A program made the position numbers and the translations under genes. Of a DNA stretch of 44,887 nucleotides, positions 32,013 through 38,979 are shown piece after piece. This DNA is from Candidatus Saccharibacteria bacterium UBA6209. GTDB lineage: Bacteria > Patescibacteriota > Saccharimonadia > Saccharimonadales > Saccharimonadaceae. The stretch's first letter is position 1. Each line of letters starts with the position of its first letter. The notes beneath the pieces were generated by a model. It saw nothing but the letters and a program-made list of their open reading frames with translations, did no database searches and was not told the origin of the DNA. Location: positions 1-44,887 of the forward strand of contig CAJPKE010000002.1 of the NCBI GenBank assembly GCA_905370345.1, read 5' to 3'.

Positions 32013-33656
32013 GTGTCAAGTGAAAATTGTATTTTGAACGAAAAAGAGATTATACCCGCAGAAGAGGTTTTTCATGAGTCATGCCGTAAGGTTTTAGACG
32101 GCTATATTAGTTGCACTGAAGGTGAGCGCGAAGATTTTAAGGATCATGCTTACCGAGTGTATAAGATCGTAAAAGCATATACGAGTGATGATTTACCGCC
32201 AGAGGCAGCTTCGTTGTCATTGATTCACGACGTTGCTGATAGGATGTTTAATAAAAAGAGCACAAAATATAACGATACGTGGGCTAGGAATGCCACAGAT
32301 GCACTTTATGAGTTTATGGATGATGAGAATATTAGCCATGATCAGTTGAAATACTCCGCATGCTTACTAGCCGATATGGTTGAAATTGAGCAAAACGCGG
32401 CGCATCATCGTAAGTTAATGGCTAAAATCGCCGAAGAAGAGTCTAACGATGATTATCGAGAGGCATACTCTCTGGTCGCTGAGAGGTACATGGGCAAAGT
32501 CTCTCCAGATCAATGGAGGGTTGCTCAGCCATTGTTAGATCTTGACCATATGAGAATGGGAATGGATAAGGTTAATATCGAGGCGTTTATAATAAAAGGC
32601 GCCGAGATAATGGATAATTTGCAGTATCCGTCGTCAAAGAGAGAATCTGCAGTTTTACAGGATGTGTTGGAAGCTGAGTCATTCTATGCTCCAATTCTTG
32701 AGGCGATGGGATATGAGGCTTTTGCCGCAGAACTACGTAGTGTGGCTAAAGTAAGACGACTAATTGGTCAAGGTAAGGAAGACCTTGTTAAAAGTGCTAA
32801 AGAGATACAAGACAGGGTTCTACAGGTCGGCATGGACAAAATTGCAGACAAGATATTTGGTGTGAATGACGGTACTATCAATTACGCTATTCGTAAAGAT
32901 GAGGATTCTGGCGAATATTCTACTCACATGGGGGAATTTGCGGCTGATACCAAATATGGCAATATGGTTGCTGGAAACTGGCGTATTAAAACTGTAGGAT
33001 CGCTTGCGGATAAACTTAAGGGCGGTGACGGAATTATGGATATTGTCGGTATGATGGTGATATCTAGAGATCGTGAAACGACAGCTTGTGATTTTGCGCA
33101 TTTTATTGCTGATAGGTTGAAGGAGTTTAGACCAGTATGTGCTCGGAGTAAAAACAGACCTGTATATATCCAGGGAACTAAGGAATATGTTGATGCCGTG
33201 GAGCAGAATCTTCGTGAATTGGGTGTTGGTTCGGATGAGTATTTGGTAAAAATTGATACCGATGAAAAGCGCGAACAACGAGGATATTCTATCTATGAAA
33301 TATCTAAAGTAACATTTGCTGTGGATGTTGATGATGTTGAAGTTCCAGTTGAAATACAGTTTATTACAAAAGACGAGCGACGTCGCGCGCGTACGGGTGA
33401 AGTGTCCCATATTGCTTATAAATATCTACAGTCTCAGGGTTTTGGCAAAGACAACCTAGAGAAAGAGACGACTCGTCAACGTGTCGAGAGAATGAAAATA
33501 GTTAGTCTTGCGAAAGAGGTCTTGGGGGATCTACACAAGCGACGCTACGATATGATAAATAGTAAGATTACGGGTAAACTTGGTATCAATCCGAAGTCTC
33601 TGTCTAGTGAAGATAAGTTTATTGAGAGACTGATTGATCTACGAGCTGACAATTAA
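32013..33656 (+). CDS. Divergent RelA/SpoT-like protein (HD-like plus synthetase-like domains)
   Basis: The 547-residue protein resembles long RSH enzymes that make or destroy (p)ppGpp. The HD-like domain (about residues 20-190) keeps a His in KDHAYRV and the HD pair in SLIHDVADRM, but the usual HDxxED reads HDVADR, and the KLADR-type segment reads IKGAEIMDNL. A linker follows with YAPILEAMGYEAFAAELRSV, matching the RSH YAPLAxRLG region. The synthetase-like domain (about 270-480) keeps WRIKTVGSLADKL (RxKxxxS..K), IMDIVGMMVI, RGYSIYE and VPVEIQFIT, then VSHIAYKY. TGS and ACT regulatory domains are absent. The GTG start lies 9 nt after TATAAT at 31998-32003. Assignment is by motif order only. 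Confidence 0.68.
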   Translation: MSSENCILNEKEIIPAEEVFHESCRKVLDGYISCTEGEREDFKDHAYRVYKIVKAYTSDDLPPEAASLSLIHDVADRMFNKKSTKYNDTWARNATDALYEFMDDENISHDQLKYSACLLADMVEIEQNAAHHRKLMAKIAEEESNDDYREAYSLVAERYMGKVSPDQWRVAQPLLDLDHMRMGMDKVNIEAFIIKGAEIMDNLQYPSSKRESAVLQDVLEAESFYAPILEAMGYEAFAAELRSVAKVRRLIGQGKEDLVKSAKEIQDRVLQVGMDKIADKIFGVNDGTINYAIRKDEDSGEYSTHMGEFAADTKYGNMVAGNWRIKTVGSLADKLKGGDGIMDIVGMMVISRDRETTACDFAHFIADRLKEFRPVCARSKNRPVYIQGTKEYVDAVEQNLRELGVGSDEYLVKIDTDEKREQRGYSIYEISKVTFAVDVDDVEVPVEIQFITKDERRRARTGEVSHIAYKYLQSQGFGKDNLEKETTRQRVERMKIVSLAKEVLGDLHKRRYDMINSKITGKLGINPKSLSSEDKFIERLIDLRADN

Positions 33657-33683
33657 TGACTTGCGCGTGATATAATCATACTA

Positions 33684-34109
33684 ATGACAACTTACTATAC
33701 TGACGGCTCTGCTTCGCCGAATCCCGGTCCAGGTGGGTTTGCGGTTATTCGTGATCTTCAGCCTTACATTTTGGGGTCAGAGGATGGCGATACTACTAAT
33801 ATTCGCATGGAGGGCAAAGCTTTAATTGCAGCATTGAAAGATGCTAATGGTGCGCCGTGTGTGATTTATTCTGATAGTGAGTTTTGGATTAACGTGGTTA
33901 CCAAATGGGCGCCGGGCTGGGAAAAGCGCGGCTGGACAAAAAAGGGTGGCGATATTAAAAATCTGGATATTGTACGTGAATTGTACGAATTATATTCAAA
34001 CTCTCAAGCGGATTTGCGTTGGGTGCGCGGTCATGAGGGTGACGAAGGAAACGAATTGGCTGATGAATGGGCTAATCGGGCGCGTGAAGGCGAGAGATTA
34101 GCTAAATAA
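33684..34109 (+). CDS. rnhA: Ribonuclease H (type 1)
   Basis: The 141-residue enzyme cleaves the RNA strand of RNA-DNA hybrids. The four catalytic carboxylates are visible: D7 in YYTDGSASPNPG, E43 in RMEGKAL, D near 66 in IYSDSEFW and D near 129 in GNELADEWANRA, with the WVRGHEGDEGNE histidine loop before the last. The PGPGGFAVI stretch is typical of RNase HI. TGATATAAT with TATAAT at 33671-33676 ends 7 nt before the ATG at 33684 (leaderless). It lies 39 nt before the DUF4868-like gene but that gene has its own promoter. Confidence 0.94.
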   Translation: MTTYYTDGSASPNPGPGGFAVIRDLQPYILGSEDGDTTNIRMEGKALIAALKDANGAPCVIYSDSEFWINVVTKWAPGWEKRGWTKKGGDIKNLDIVRELYELYSNSQADLRWVRGHEGDEGNELADEWANRAREGERLAK

Positions 34110-34148
34110 CTGCTAGCGACATCTGATAAAAATTGCTATACTAGAAAA

Positions 34149-35126
34149 ATGGAAGAAGTGAGGGAAACGACTGATATTTTTTTGTGGGCAAATCAAAACG
34201 ATGCAAAGAAGAATGATTTACAGATAGAGCTGTTCTTATTTAGCAAAAATTACACGCCATATTTTATGCCGATAAAAGGCGATGTTGAGCAACAGCTTAG
34301 GCCGTTGTTCTTGTTTGATTATATCAATCAGGTCAATTTGGGTGCGGGTACTGGACTGAGTGTTCGCGATTATGAATTGAGTGAATCAGAAGATAATGTT
34401 CTGTTGAGGACTGATCTGGAAAAGGTTGGGCGAGCTGAAACGCTGATTCATTTGATTGAGTATGAACGTCACGACATCGTGGAGTTTTCGGAAACTGAGC
34501 ACGAGTTTAAGCGAATGAAGGGAATTGTGGCGCGATTTACCGATCCGAATAATCCTGACGCGACATTCTACACGGTTAAGCTAATCCAGCAAGGTCAGAC
34601 GCTAAAGAGTGCGTTGGCTTGGGAATTTTCTGATGGCAAATTTGGTTCGTTTAATGCGGAGGTTGGTTTTAAGGTTCCGGATGATAATCAAGTTTTGATT
34701 GTCGGTAAAGATATTTTTGCGTTTAATCCTGGAAAATTTGAGCGAATGTTTGGCTATGAATATAAAAAGCAGGTGATTGCTGATAAAAAAGTAGCGGAAA
34801 TTGAGAAGGAATATAAGCTTAGTTTTCCTGAGGGGATGGATCTTAACGCGTTGGTGAAGGAGCGCAAAAAGACGATTAATAAATTGCAGAAATTGGAAAT
34901 CGGCGCGGTTAAGCAGGAAGATGTTTTGGACTATGCTGACGAGATGCAATTGGAATTGATGAGCGATGATAATGGCGCGATTATCATCATGGACGGCAAT
35001 GATTTGGATATGTTCGTAAATCTCATTAACGAGGATTATATCGAGAGTAAAATCACGGGCAAGCGTTACGAAATTAAGTCGAAGAAGCTGCTCGGCGAGC
35101 CAGAGGGCGAACCGCCACGAGGCTAA
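34149..35126 (+). CDS. DUF4868-like protein (related to KwaB of the Kiwa defence system)
   Basis: The 325-residue soluble protein resembles the DUF4868 family in overall length, in the central segment KVPDDNQVLIVGKDIFAFNP then KFERMFGY, and in the C-terminal INEDYIESKITGKRYEIKSK, which matches the family's typical end (DD/ED-Y-x-S-x-T-x-x-x-Y-x-x-x-K). KwaB, the DNA-associated component of the Kiwa anti-phage system, belongs to this family; its membrane partner KwaA is not seen next to it. TATACT at 34137-34142 ends 6 nt before the ATG. The next gene, a helicase, starts one base after the stop, so they form an operon. The family match is from memory of the pattern, not a search. Confidence 0.62.
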   Translation: MEEVRETTDIFLWANQNDAKKNDLQIELFLFSKNYTPYFMPIKGDVEQQLRPLFLFDYINQVNLGAGTGLSVRDYELSESEDNVLLRTDLEKVGRAETLIHLIEYERHDIVEFSETEHEFKRMKGIVARFTDPNNPDATFYTVKLIQQGQTLKSALAWEFSDGKFGSFNAEVGFKVPDDNQVLIVGKDIFAFNPGKFERMFGYEYKKQVIADKKVAEIEKEYKLSFPEGMDLNALVKERKKTINKLQKLEIGAVKQEDVLDYADEMQLELMSDDNGAIIIMDGNDLDMFVNLINEDYIESKITGKRYEIKSKKLLGEPEGEPPRG

Positions 35127-35127
35127 A

Positions 35128-36405
35128 ATGGATCAAGAATTAGCGCTGGCTATTCTGCTGAGCGGTCGATCGGCGTTGCTGACTGGTGCGGCTGGAACGG
35201 GCAAAACTTACCTGTTGAATACTTTTATTGCGCAGGCACGAAAACGGGGTAAAAAGGTGTCAGTAACAGCGACAACTGGTCTGGCTGCGACACATCTTGG
35301 CGGCAATACAATTCACAGCTGGAGTGGCATTGGTGTGAATGATTATTTGCCGAACAATTTTTTTGAACGATTGTCAAAAACGCGGCGTGAAGTGATTTCT
35401 AAAACTGACGTGTTGATCATTGACGAGATTTCAATGCTTCACGATTTTCGGCTGGATATGATTGATAAAGTTTTAAGAACCGTCAGGGAAAATGATCAGC
35501 CGTTTGGTGGTATTCAGTTGGTGATGAGTGGCGATTTTTTCCAATTGCCGCCAGTGAATCGCCCAAATGAGCAGGGCGGCGGATTTGTGGTTTATTCTGA
35601 TGCTTGGCAAGAACTTCGGCCTGCGGTTCTGTATTTGGAGCGACAATATCGTCAGAATGATGAGCAGCTTTTGGAGATTTTAACAGCCCTAAGAACTGGC
35701 GATGTTAGGCGACGTCACGTTGAGGCGCTGCTGGCGCGCACGGAAATTGAGCCGCCAGATGGTGATATCACAGAGCTGCACACTGTAAACGTTGATGTCG
35801 ATGATATCAATATTCAAAAATTGGCGGAATTGCCAGGGGAAGAACGTTCGTATCAACAGACGACGACGGGCTCGAAAATTTATGTAGAGAATCTGCAAAG
35901 GTCAGTTTTGGCTCCAGAAAATCTGGTGATTAAGCTGGGTGCGTTGGTGATGGCGGTTAAAAATTCGCCGCAAAAATTATATGCCAATGGAAGTATCGGC
36001 ACGGTGGTTGATTTTGAGCCGCTGACGGAGTATCCGGTTGTTGAGTTTCGAGATGGTCGTCGGGTGACGATGGTACCGGATGTTTGGGAATTGCGGGACG
36101 GAGAGCGCAAACGAGCGAGTATTTCTCAGGTTCCGCTGCGTTTGGCGTGGGCGATAACGGTTCATAAAAGCCAGGGAATGACGCTGGATGCGGCTAAGAT
36201 TGATCTGAGAAAGGCGTTTGTCGAAGGTATGGGTTATGTGGCTTTGAGTCGCGTGCGAGATTTGGACAATTTATATCTATACGGAATTAACCGTAGGGCG
36301 TTGGAAGTTTCTCCTGACGCGCTGGCAATTGACGAGGTTTTGAGGCAGACAAGTAGGGAGTCTGTTGAGAGATATAGAGGTGTGGTCTTTAGACCTCATC
36401 AGTAG
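35128..36405 (+). CDS. Pif1/RecD2-like superfamily 1 DNA helicase
   Basis: The 425-residue protein is a 5'-3' SF1B helicase of the Pif1 type. Motifs in order: Walker A GAAGTGKTY near residues 20-28, motif Ia TATTGLAATHLGGNTIHSW, Walker B DVLIIDEISML near 95, motif III LVMSGDFFQLPPV, motif IV region YLERQYRQND and the terminal motifs WAITVHKSQGMTLDAAKIDL and GYVALSRVRDLDNLYL. Pif1-like helicases unwind forked DNA, R-loops and G-quadruplexes. It starts one base after the DUF4868-like gene and must be cotranscribed, which suggests that the two act together. No terminator immediately follows the stop. Confidence 0.92.
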   Translation: MDQELALAILLSGRSALLTGAAGTGKTYLLNTFIAQARKRGKKVSVTATTGLAATHLGGNTIHSWSGIGVNDYLPNNFFERLSKTRREVISKTDVLIIDEISMLHDFRLDMIDKVLRTVRENDQPFGGIQLVMSGDFFQLPPVNRPNEQGGGFVVYSDAWQELRPAVLYLERQYRQNDEQLLEILTALRTGDVRRRHVEALLARTEIEPPDGDITELHTVNVDVDDINIQKLAELPGEERSYQQTTTGSKIYVENLQRSVLAPENLVIKLGALVMAVKNSPQKLYANGSIGTVVDFEPLTEYPVVEFRDGRRVTMVPDVWELRDGERKRASISQVPLRLAWAITVHKSQGMTLDAAKIDLRKAFVEGMGYVALSRVRDLDNLYLYGINRRALEVSPDALAIDEVLRQTSRESVERYRGVVFRPHQ

Positions 36406-36437
36406 TTTATTGAATAGAGCGCTGGGGTTTATCGCTA

Positions 36438-36526
36438 TTGATTTATTGAGGATTATTCATTATACTGCCGCTAAGAACCACCGGAGCTAAATCGCCTTAC
36501 TTGAGCGGTTCGCCGGTGTTCTTTTT
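36438..36526 (+). ncRNA. Candidate small RNA with its own promoter and terminator
   Basis: TTGATT at 36438-36443 and TATACT at 36461-36466 are separated by exactly 17 nt. Transcription would begin near 36473, right at a hairpin: AAGAACCACCGG (36473-36484) pairs with CCGGTGTTCTT (36513-36523) with one bulged C, enclosing about 28 nt with further weak pairing, and a T-tract follows at 36522-36526. The product would be about 55 nt. No ORF is present. A simpler alternative is that the hairpin is only the terminator of the helicase operon and the promoter-like boxes are chance. Confidence 0.5.
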
Positions 36527-36529
36527 ATT

Positions 36530-36645
36530 GTTAAAGCGTATACTAGTTTACCTTTCAGCTGTAGATTGGTCTGAAATAACTTTAAGTGCTAATCCATTGC
36601 CCAAAACTATTAAATAGCGTAGACTTACACCAACCCAACACTAGG
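36530..36645. other. Non-coding stretch with no recognised feature
   Basis: Between the candidate small RNA and the terminator at 36646 I see no ORF with a start signal, no tRNA-like fold and no repeat. It may hold part of a second short transcript ending at that terminator. Confidence 0.4.
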
Positions 36646-36678
36646 CTTTTCCACAAAAATGTGGAAAAGTTTTTATTT
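36646..36678 (+). terminator. Strong intrinsic terminator upstream of the dcw cluster
   Basis: CTTTTCCACA (36646-36655) pairs perfectly with TGTGGAAAAG (36660-36669) around an AAAA loop and is followed by TTTTTATTT. It insulates mraZ from upstream transcription. Confidence 0.92.
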
Positions 36679-36712
36679 GATGCAAAAATGGGTAAAAAGT
36701 CATAAAAAGGGC

Positions 36713-36742
36713 TTGCAAGTGGGTAGGTGTGGGTAGTATAGT
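36713..36742 (+). promoter_or_regulatory. dcw (mraZ) promoter with MraZ-type operator repeats
   Basis: TTGCAA at 36713-36718 and TATAGT at 36737-36742 have an 18-nt spacer. Inside the spacer are two GTGGG repeats, at 36719-36723 and 36729-36733, i.e. TGGGT units separated by 5 nt. This is the arrangement described for MraZ operators in E. coli (TGGGN direct repeats spaced by 5 nt). A third TGGGT lies at 36689-36693. Autorepression by the downstream MraZ is the natural reading. Confidence 0.8.
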
Positions 36743-36836
36743 GGAGTCAGTGGAACGAAAGTTGATGGAAAATCACCAACAAAAAACAAACATCCACTAC
36801 AAAAAAACAACTAATCTACCACGAAGGAAGGACGAC

Positions 36837-37205
36837 GTGCAGACAGATTACTTTGAGCGTAAGTTGGACGACAAGCGACGCTTGACAATTCCGGCTGAAC
36901 TCAGGGCAGAATTTGCTTCAGGCGTCGTGCTAACTCGCGGGTTTGGTAAATATCTCCACTTATATCCACAGCAAATCTGGGATCGGGAAGTGGAAAGCGC
37001 TCTAACGGGAAGTATTCTGGATGAGCGGGTTGCCGACCTGAACGTTAAATTCCGACGAGGTAAAACCGCATCGGCGCTCGACCAAAAACAAGGACGAGTG
37101 ACGATTGAGCAGCATTTGCTCGACTACGCTGGAATTGACAGAGAAGTCGTTGCTGTGCGAGCGGGGGAATATTTTCGGCTAATAGCGGCCGAGAATGCGG
37201 AATAG
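36837..37205 (+). CDS. mraZ: Transcriptional regulator MraZ
   Basis: MraZ is a double SpoVT/AbrB-fold DNA-binding protein that represses the dcw operon. The 122-residue form begins VQTDYFERKLDDKRRLTIPAEL (read as Met at the GTG), with the second repeat around DQKQGRVTIEQHLLDYAGI; both match the family's LDxKGRxxIP and GRIxIP motifs, the first with KRR rather than KGR. The GTG at 36837 is chosen for its strong ribosome binding site AAGGAAGGA (36824-36832) and for the family's usual start; a GTG at 36729 lies upstream of the -10 box and cannot be used. The roughly 85-nt leader is strongly A/C-rich. Confidence 0.9.
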   Translation: MQTDYFERKLDDKRRLTIPAELRAEFASGVVLTRGFGKYLHLYPQQIWDREVESALTGSILDERVADLNVKFRRGKTASALDQKQGRVTIEQHLLDYAGIDREVVAVRAGEYFRLIAAENAE

Positions 37206-37496
37206 TAGATTAGCTAAGCACTTTAACAATTAGAACCTCTCGAGATCAACTATCTGGGTATTTGAAAATGGCATGTGGCAATTTGCTCCACATTAAAAAA
37301 GGCAACGCACCTTCCTCAAACACCTCCCAAAAAAACTCCACCTCACACATAAGTCTCTTTGGAAAACATGGTTGTTACTGACAATCAACAAATTTCCACT
37401 CTAAGACAACAAAAACAAACAAAACACAAATACAAAAAAGCCAGAATTAAATATCCAGTTAGGTGATCTCGAGCATTATTTCTGTATAATGGAATA
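37206..37496. promoter_or_regulatory. mraZ-rsmH intergenic region with inverted repeats and an rsmH promoter
   Basis: No coding sequence is visible. A 10-bp inverted repeat flanks most of the region: CTCGAGATCA (37239-37248) and TGATCTCGAG (37464-37473). A short hairpin ATGTGG/CCACAT lies at 37273-37293. From about 37310 to 37440 the plus strand is rich in A and C and poor in G. At the end, TATAAT (37485-37490) ends 6 nt before the rsmH ATG, giving rsmH its own leaderless promoter. Confidence 0.7.
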
Positions 37497-38417
37497 ATGA
37501 TGAGTATTAAAGAACATCCACCACAGTCGGAAGAACTCCAAGCGAGCGAACCGATTCATGTTCCCGTACTTTTGGAGATAACCCTTAGCAAGCTGCAGCC
37601 AGTCGAAGGCGAGTCGTATCTCGACTTGACGGCTGGCTATGGCGGCCATGCCAGGGCATTCTTAAATAGGACGGATAATTACTTGAACTCAGTGTTAGTA
37701 GATCGCGACGAAAACGCGATTAAGGCATTGGGTGATTTGGCTGAAAAAGGCGTAACTTTAATTCACAAAGATTTTGTGAGTGCGGCGCAAGATTTGGTCA
37801 AGCAGGGGCGTAAGTTTGACGTGATTTTGGCTGATTTGGGGGTGTCGTCACCGCAGCTTGACAGAGCAGAGAGAGGTTTTTCGTTTCGATTTGATGGTCC
37901 GTTAGATATGCGGATGGACAATCGGACGGAAATCACAGCGGCGGATATTGTCAATTCATATTCGGTTGATGATTTGACGCAGCTGATTATTCGTTACGGC
38001 GAGGAAAATCCCGGACGAGCAAGGCGAATTGCGCAGGCAATTGTCAAGGCTCGACCAATTCAGGGAACGACTGAGCTGGCTGATCTGATTAAGCAAACCG
38101 TTGGTCGCGGTAGTATGAAGCATCATCCCGCGACTCGTACCTTTCAGGCGCTACGCATTGAAGTCAATCGCGAACTTAAGCTGATTGAAGAACTATTGCC
38201 ACTTTTGCCACGCTTACTTAATAAGGGCGGGCGAGTAGGAATAATTAGTTTTCATAGCTTGGAAGACAGATTGATCAAGCGTTACTTTTCGGAGCAAGCA
38301 ACGGCTGGCTATGAGGCTGAGCTGATTGTTCCAGAGAAAAAACCGGTGTCTGGAACTGAAGATGTTCACAATCCGCGTAGTCGAAGTGCGAAGTTTCGAT
38401 ACGCCGTGAAAAAATAA
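37497..38417 (+). CDS. rsmH: 16S rRNA (cytosine1402-N4)-methyltransferase
   Basis: RsmH (MraW) methylates C1402 of 16S rRNA. The 306-residue protein has the SAM motif YLDLTAGYGGHARAFL near residues 40-55, DVILADLGVSSPQLDRAERG, the family block FRFDGPLDMRMD, HPATRTFQALRIEVNRELK and ISFHSLEDRLIKRYF. The ATG at 37497 (followed by a second ATG) fits the promoter position. It is the usual second gene of the dcw cluster. Confidence 0.96.
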   Translation: MMSIKEHPPQSEELQASEPIHVPVLLEITLSKLQPVEGESYLDLTAGYGGHARAFLNRTDNYLNSVLVDRDENAIKALGDLAEKGVTLIHKDFVSAAQDLVKQGRKFDVILADLGVSSPQLDRAERGFSFRFDGPLDMRMDNRTEITAADIVNSYSVDDLTQLIIRYGEENPGRARRIAQAIVKARPIQGTTELADLIKQTVGRGSMKHHPATRTFQALRIEVNRELKLIEELLPLLPRLLNKGGRVGIISFHSLEDRLIKRYFSEQATAGYEAELIVPEKKPVSGTEDVHNPRSRSAKFRYAVKK

Positions 38418-38439
38418 AACAAAAAGAAGGGGGGCTATT

Positions 38440-38511
38440 ATGCCAATCCACATCAAAGTAGAATTCCAGAATACGGACAAGGCAGAGGCTGTTTCAGTAC
38501 GCCGCGGCTAA
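38440..38511 (+). CDS. Possible leader peptide of 23 residues
   Basis: A strong ribosome binding site (AGAAGGGGGG, 38425-38434) precedes an ATG at 38440 and a 23-residue ORF reading MPIHIKVEFQNTDKAEAVSV then RRG. It lies between rsmH and ftsL, immediately ahead of a palindrome and a hairpin terminator, an arrangement seen in translation-controlled attenuators. The peptide has no run of a single regulatory amino acid. Translation is likely from the ribosome binding site; the regulatory role is inference. Confidence 0.5.
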   Translation: MPIHIKVEFQNTDKAEAVSVRRG

Positions 38512-38520
38512 ACTAAAGCG

Positions 38521-38532
38521 TATTCCGGAATA
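38521..38532. repeat. 12-bp perfect palindrome
   Basis: TATTCCGGAATA is a perfect palindrome between the small ORF and the terminator. It may be an operator or the stem of an alternative leader structure. Confidence 0.6.
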
Positions 38533-38542
38533 TACCTTAGAA

Positions 38543-38578
38543 AAACCAGCCTGTCTTTAACGGGCGGGCTGGTTTGTT
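38543..38578 (+). terminator. Terminator or attenuator hairpin before ftsL
   Basis: AAACCAGCC (38543-38551) pairs with GGCTGGTTT (38567-38575), enclosing about 15 nt, followed by a modest T-rich tail. It lies inside the dcw cluster, so it is either partial or regulated, or ftsL has its own promoter within 38576-38616. Confidence 0.75.
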
Positions 38579-38616
38579 ATGCTAAACACAAATATAAACA
38601 TAAAAGATAGAGACAA

Positions 38617-38958
38617 ATGACAAACACCACCACATTTACTTCACGACGCTCGCACGGTCAATTGCGCCGAAATCAGAATTCTACACGTTTTCAGTCTCAG
38701 GTCAAACTTGGTCCTGTTGCTCATACAGTGCTAGTTGCATTGATGATTACAGTACTGGGCTTGATTTATCTTACTCAGGCAACCAGACTTACAGCTTACG
38801 GCTATGAAGCTCAGAGTCTGGATACAAAAATCACCGAACTAAGCGCAAAAAAGTCAGAATTAGAAGTTCAGAATGCACGCTTGACAGCGTTAGAGAAGGT
38901 GAAGAATAGCAATGTCGCTTCAGCTATGACGACAACTGAAACGCATTACGCTCAATAG
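38617..38958 (+). CDS. ftsL: FtsL-like cell division protein
   Basis: The 113-residue bitopic protein has a basic cytoplasmic N-terminus (about residues 1-35), one membrane segment (about 38-58, AHTVLVALMITVLGLIYLTQ) and an extracytoplasmic coiled coil (about 60-105, LDTKITELSAKKSELEVQNA). Sequence conservation in FtsL is weak, so the call rests on size, topology and position between rsmH and ftsI. FtsL joins FtsQ/DivIB and DivIC/FtsB in the divisome. Confidence 0.8.
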   Translation: MTNTTTFTSRRSHGQLRRNQNSTRFQSQVKLGPVAHTVLVALMITVLGLIYLTQATRLTAYGYEAQSLDTKITELSAKKSELEVQNARLTALEKVKNSNVASAMTTTETHYAQ

Positions 38959-38979
38959 TGATATAATAGGATAAGCAAT

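Noticed and set aside
36473..36526. tRNA or tmRNA-like fold in the helicase-mraZ gap
   Set aside because: There is only one main stem, no T-arm sequence and no acceptor/CCA arrangement.
36729..36836. Longer N-terminus for MraZ
   Set aside because: The GTG at 36729 is within the promoter, and the added residues are low-complexity and not found in the family; the GTG at 36837 has a strong ribosome binding site.
37310..37440. A/C-rich tract as a CRISPR or tandem repeat array
   Set aside because: No repeat unit of constant length recurs; it is only a compositional bias.
38214..38480. Minus-strand ORF across the rsmH end
   Set aside because: It overlaps the conserved C-terminus of RsmH and has no start signal.
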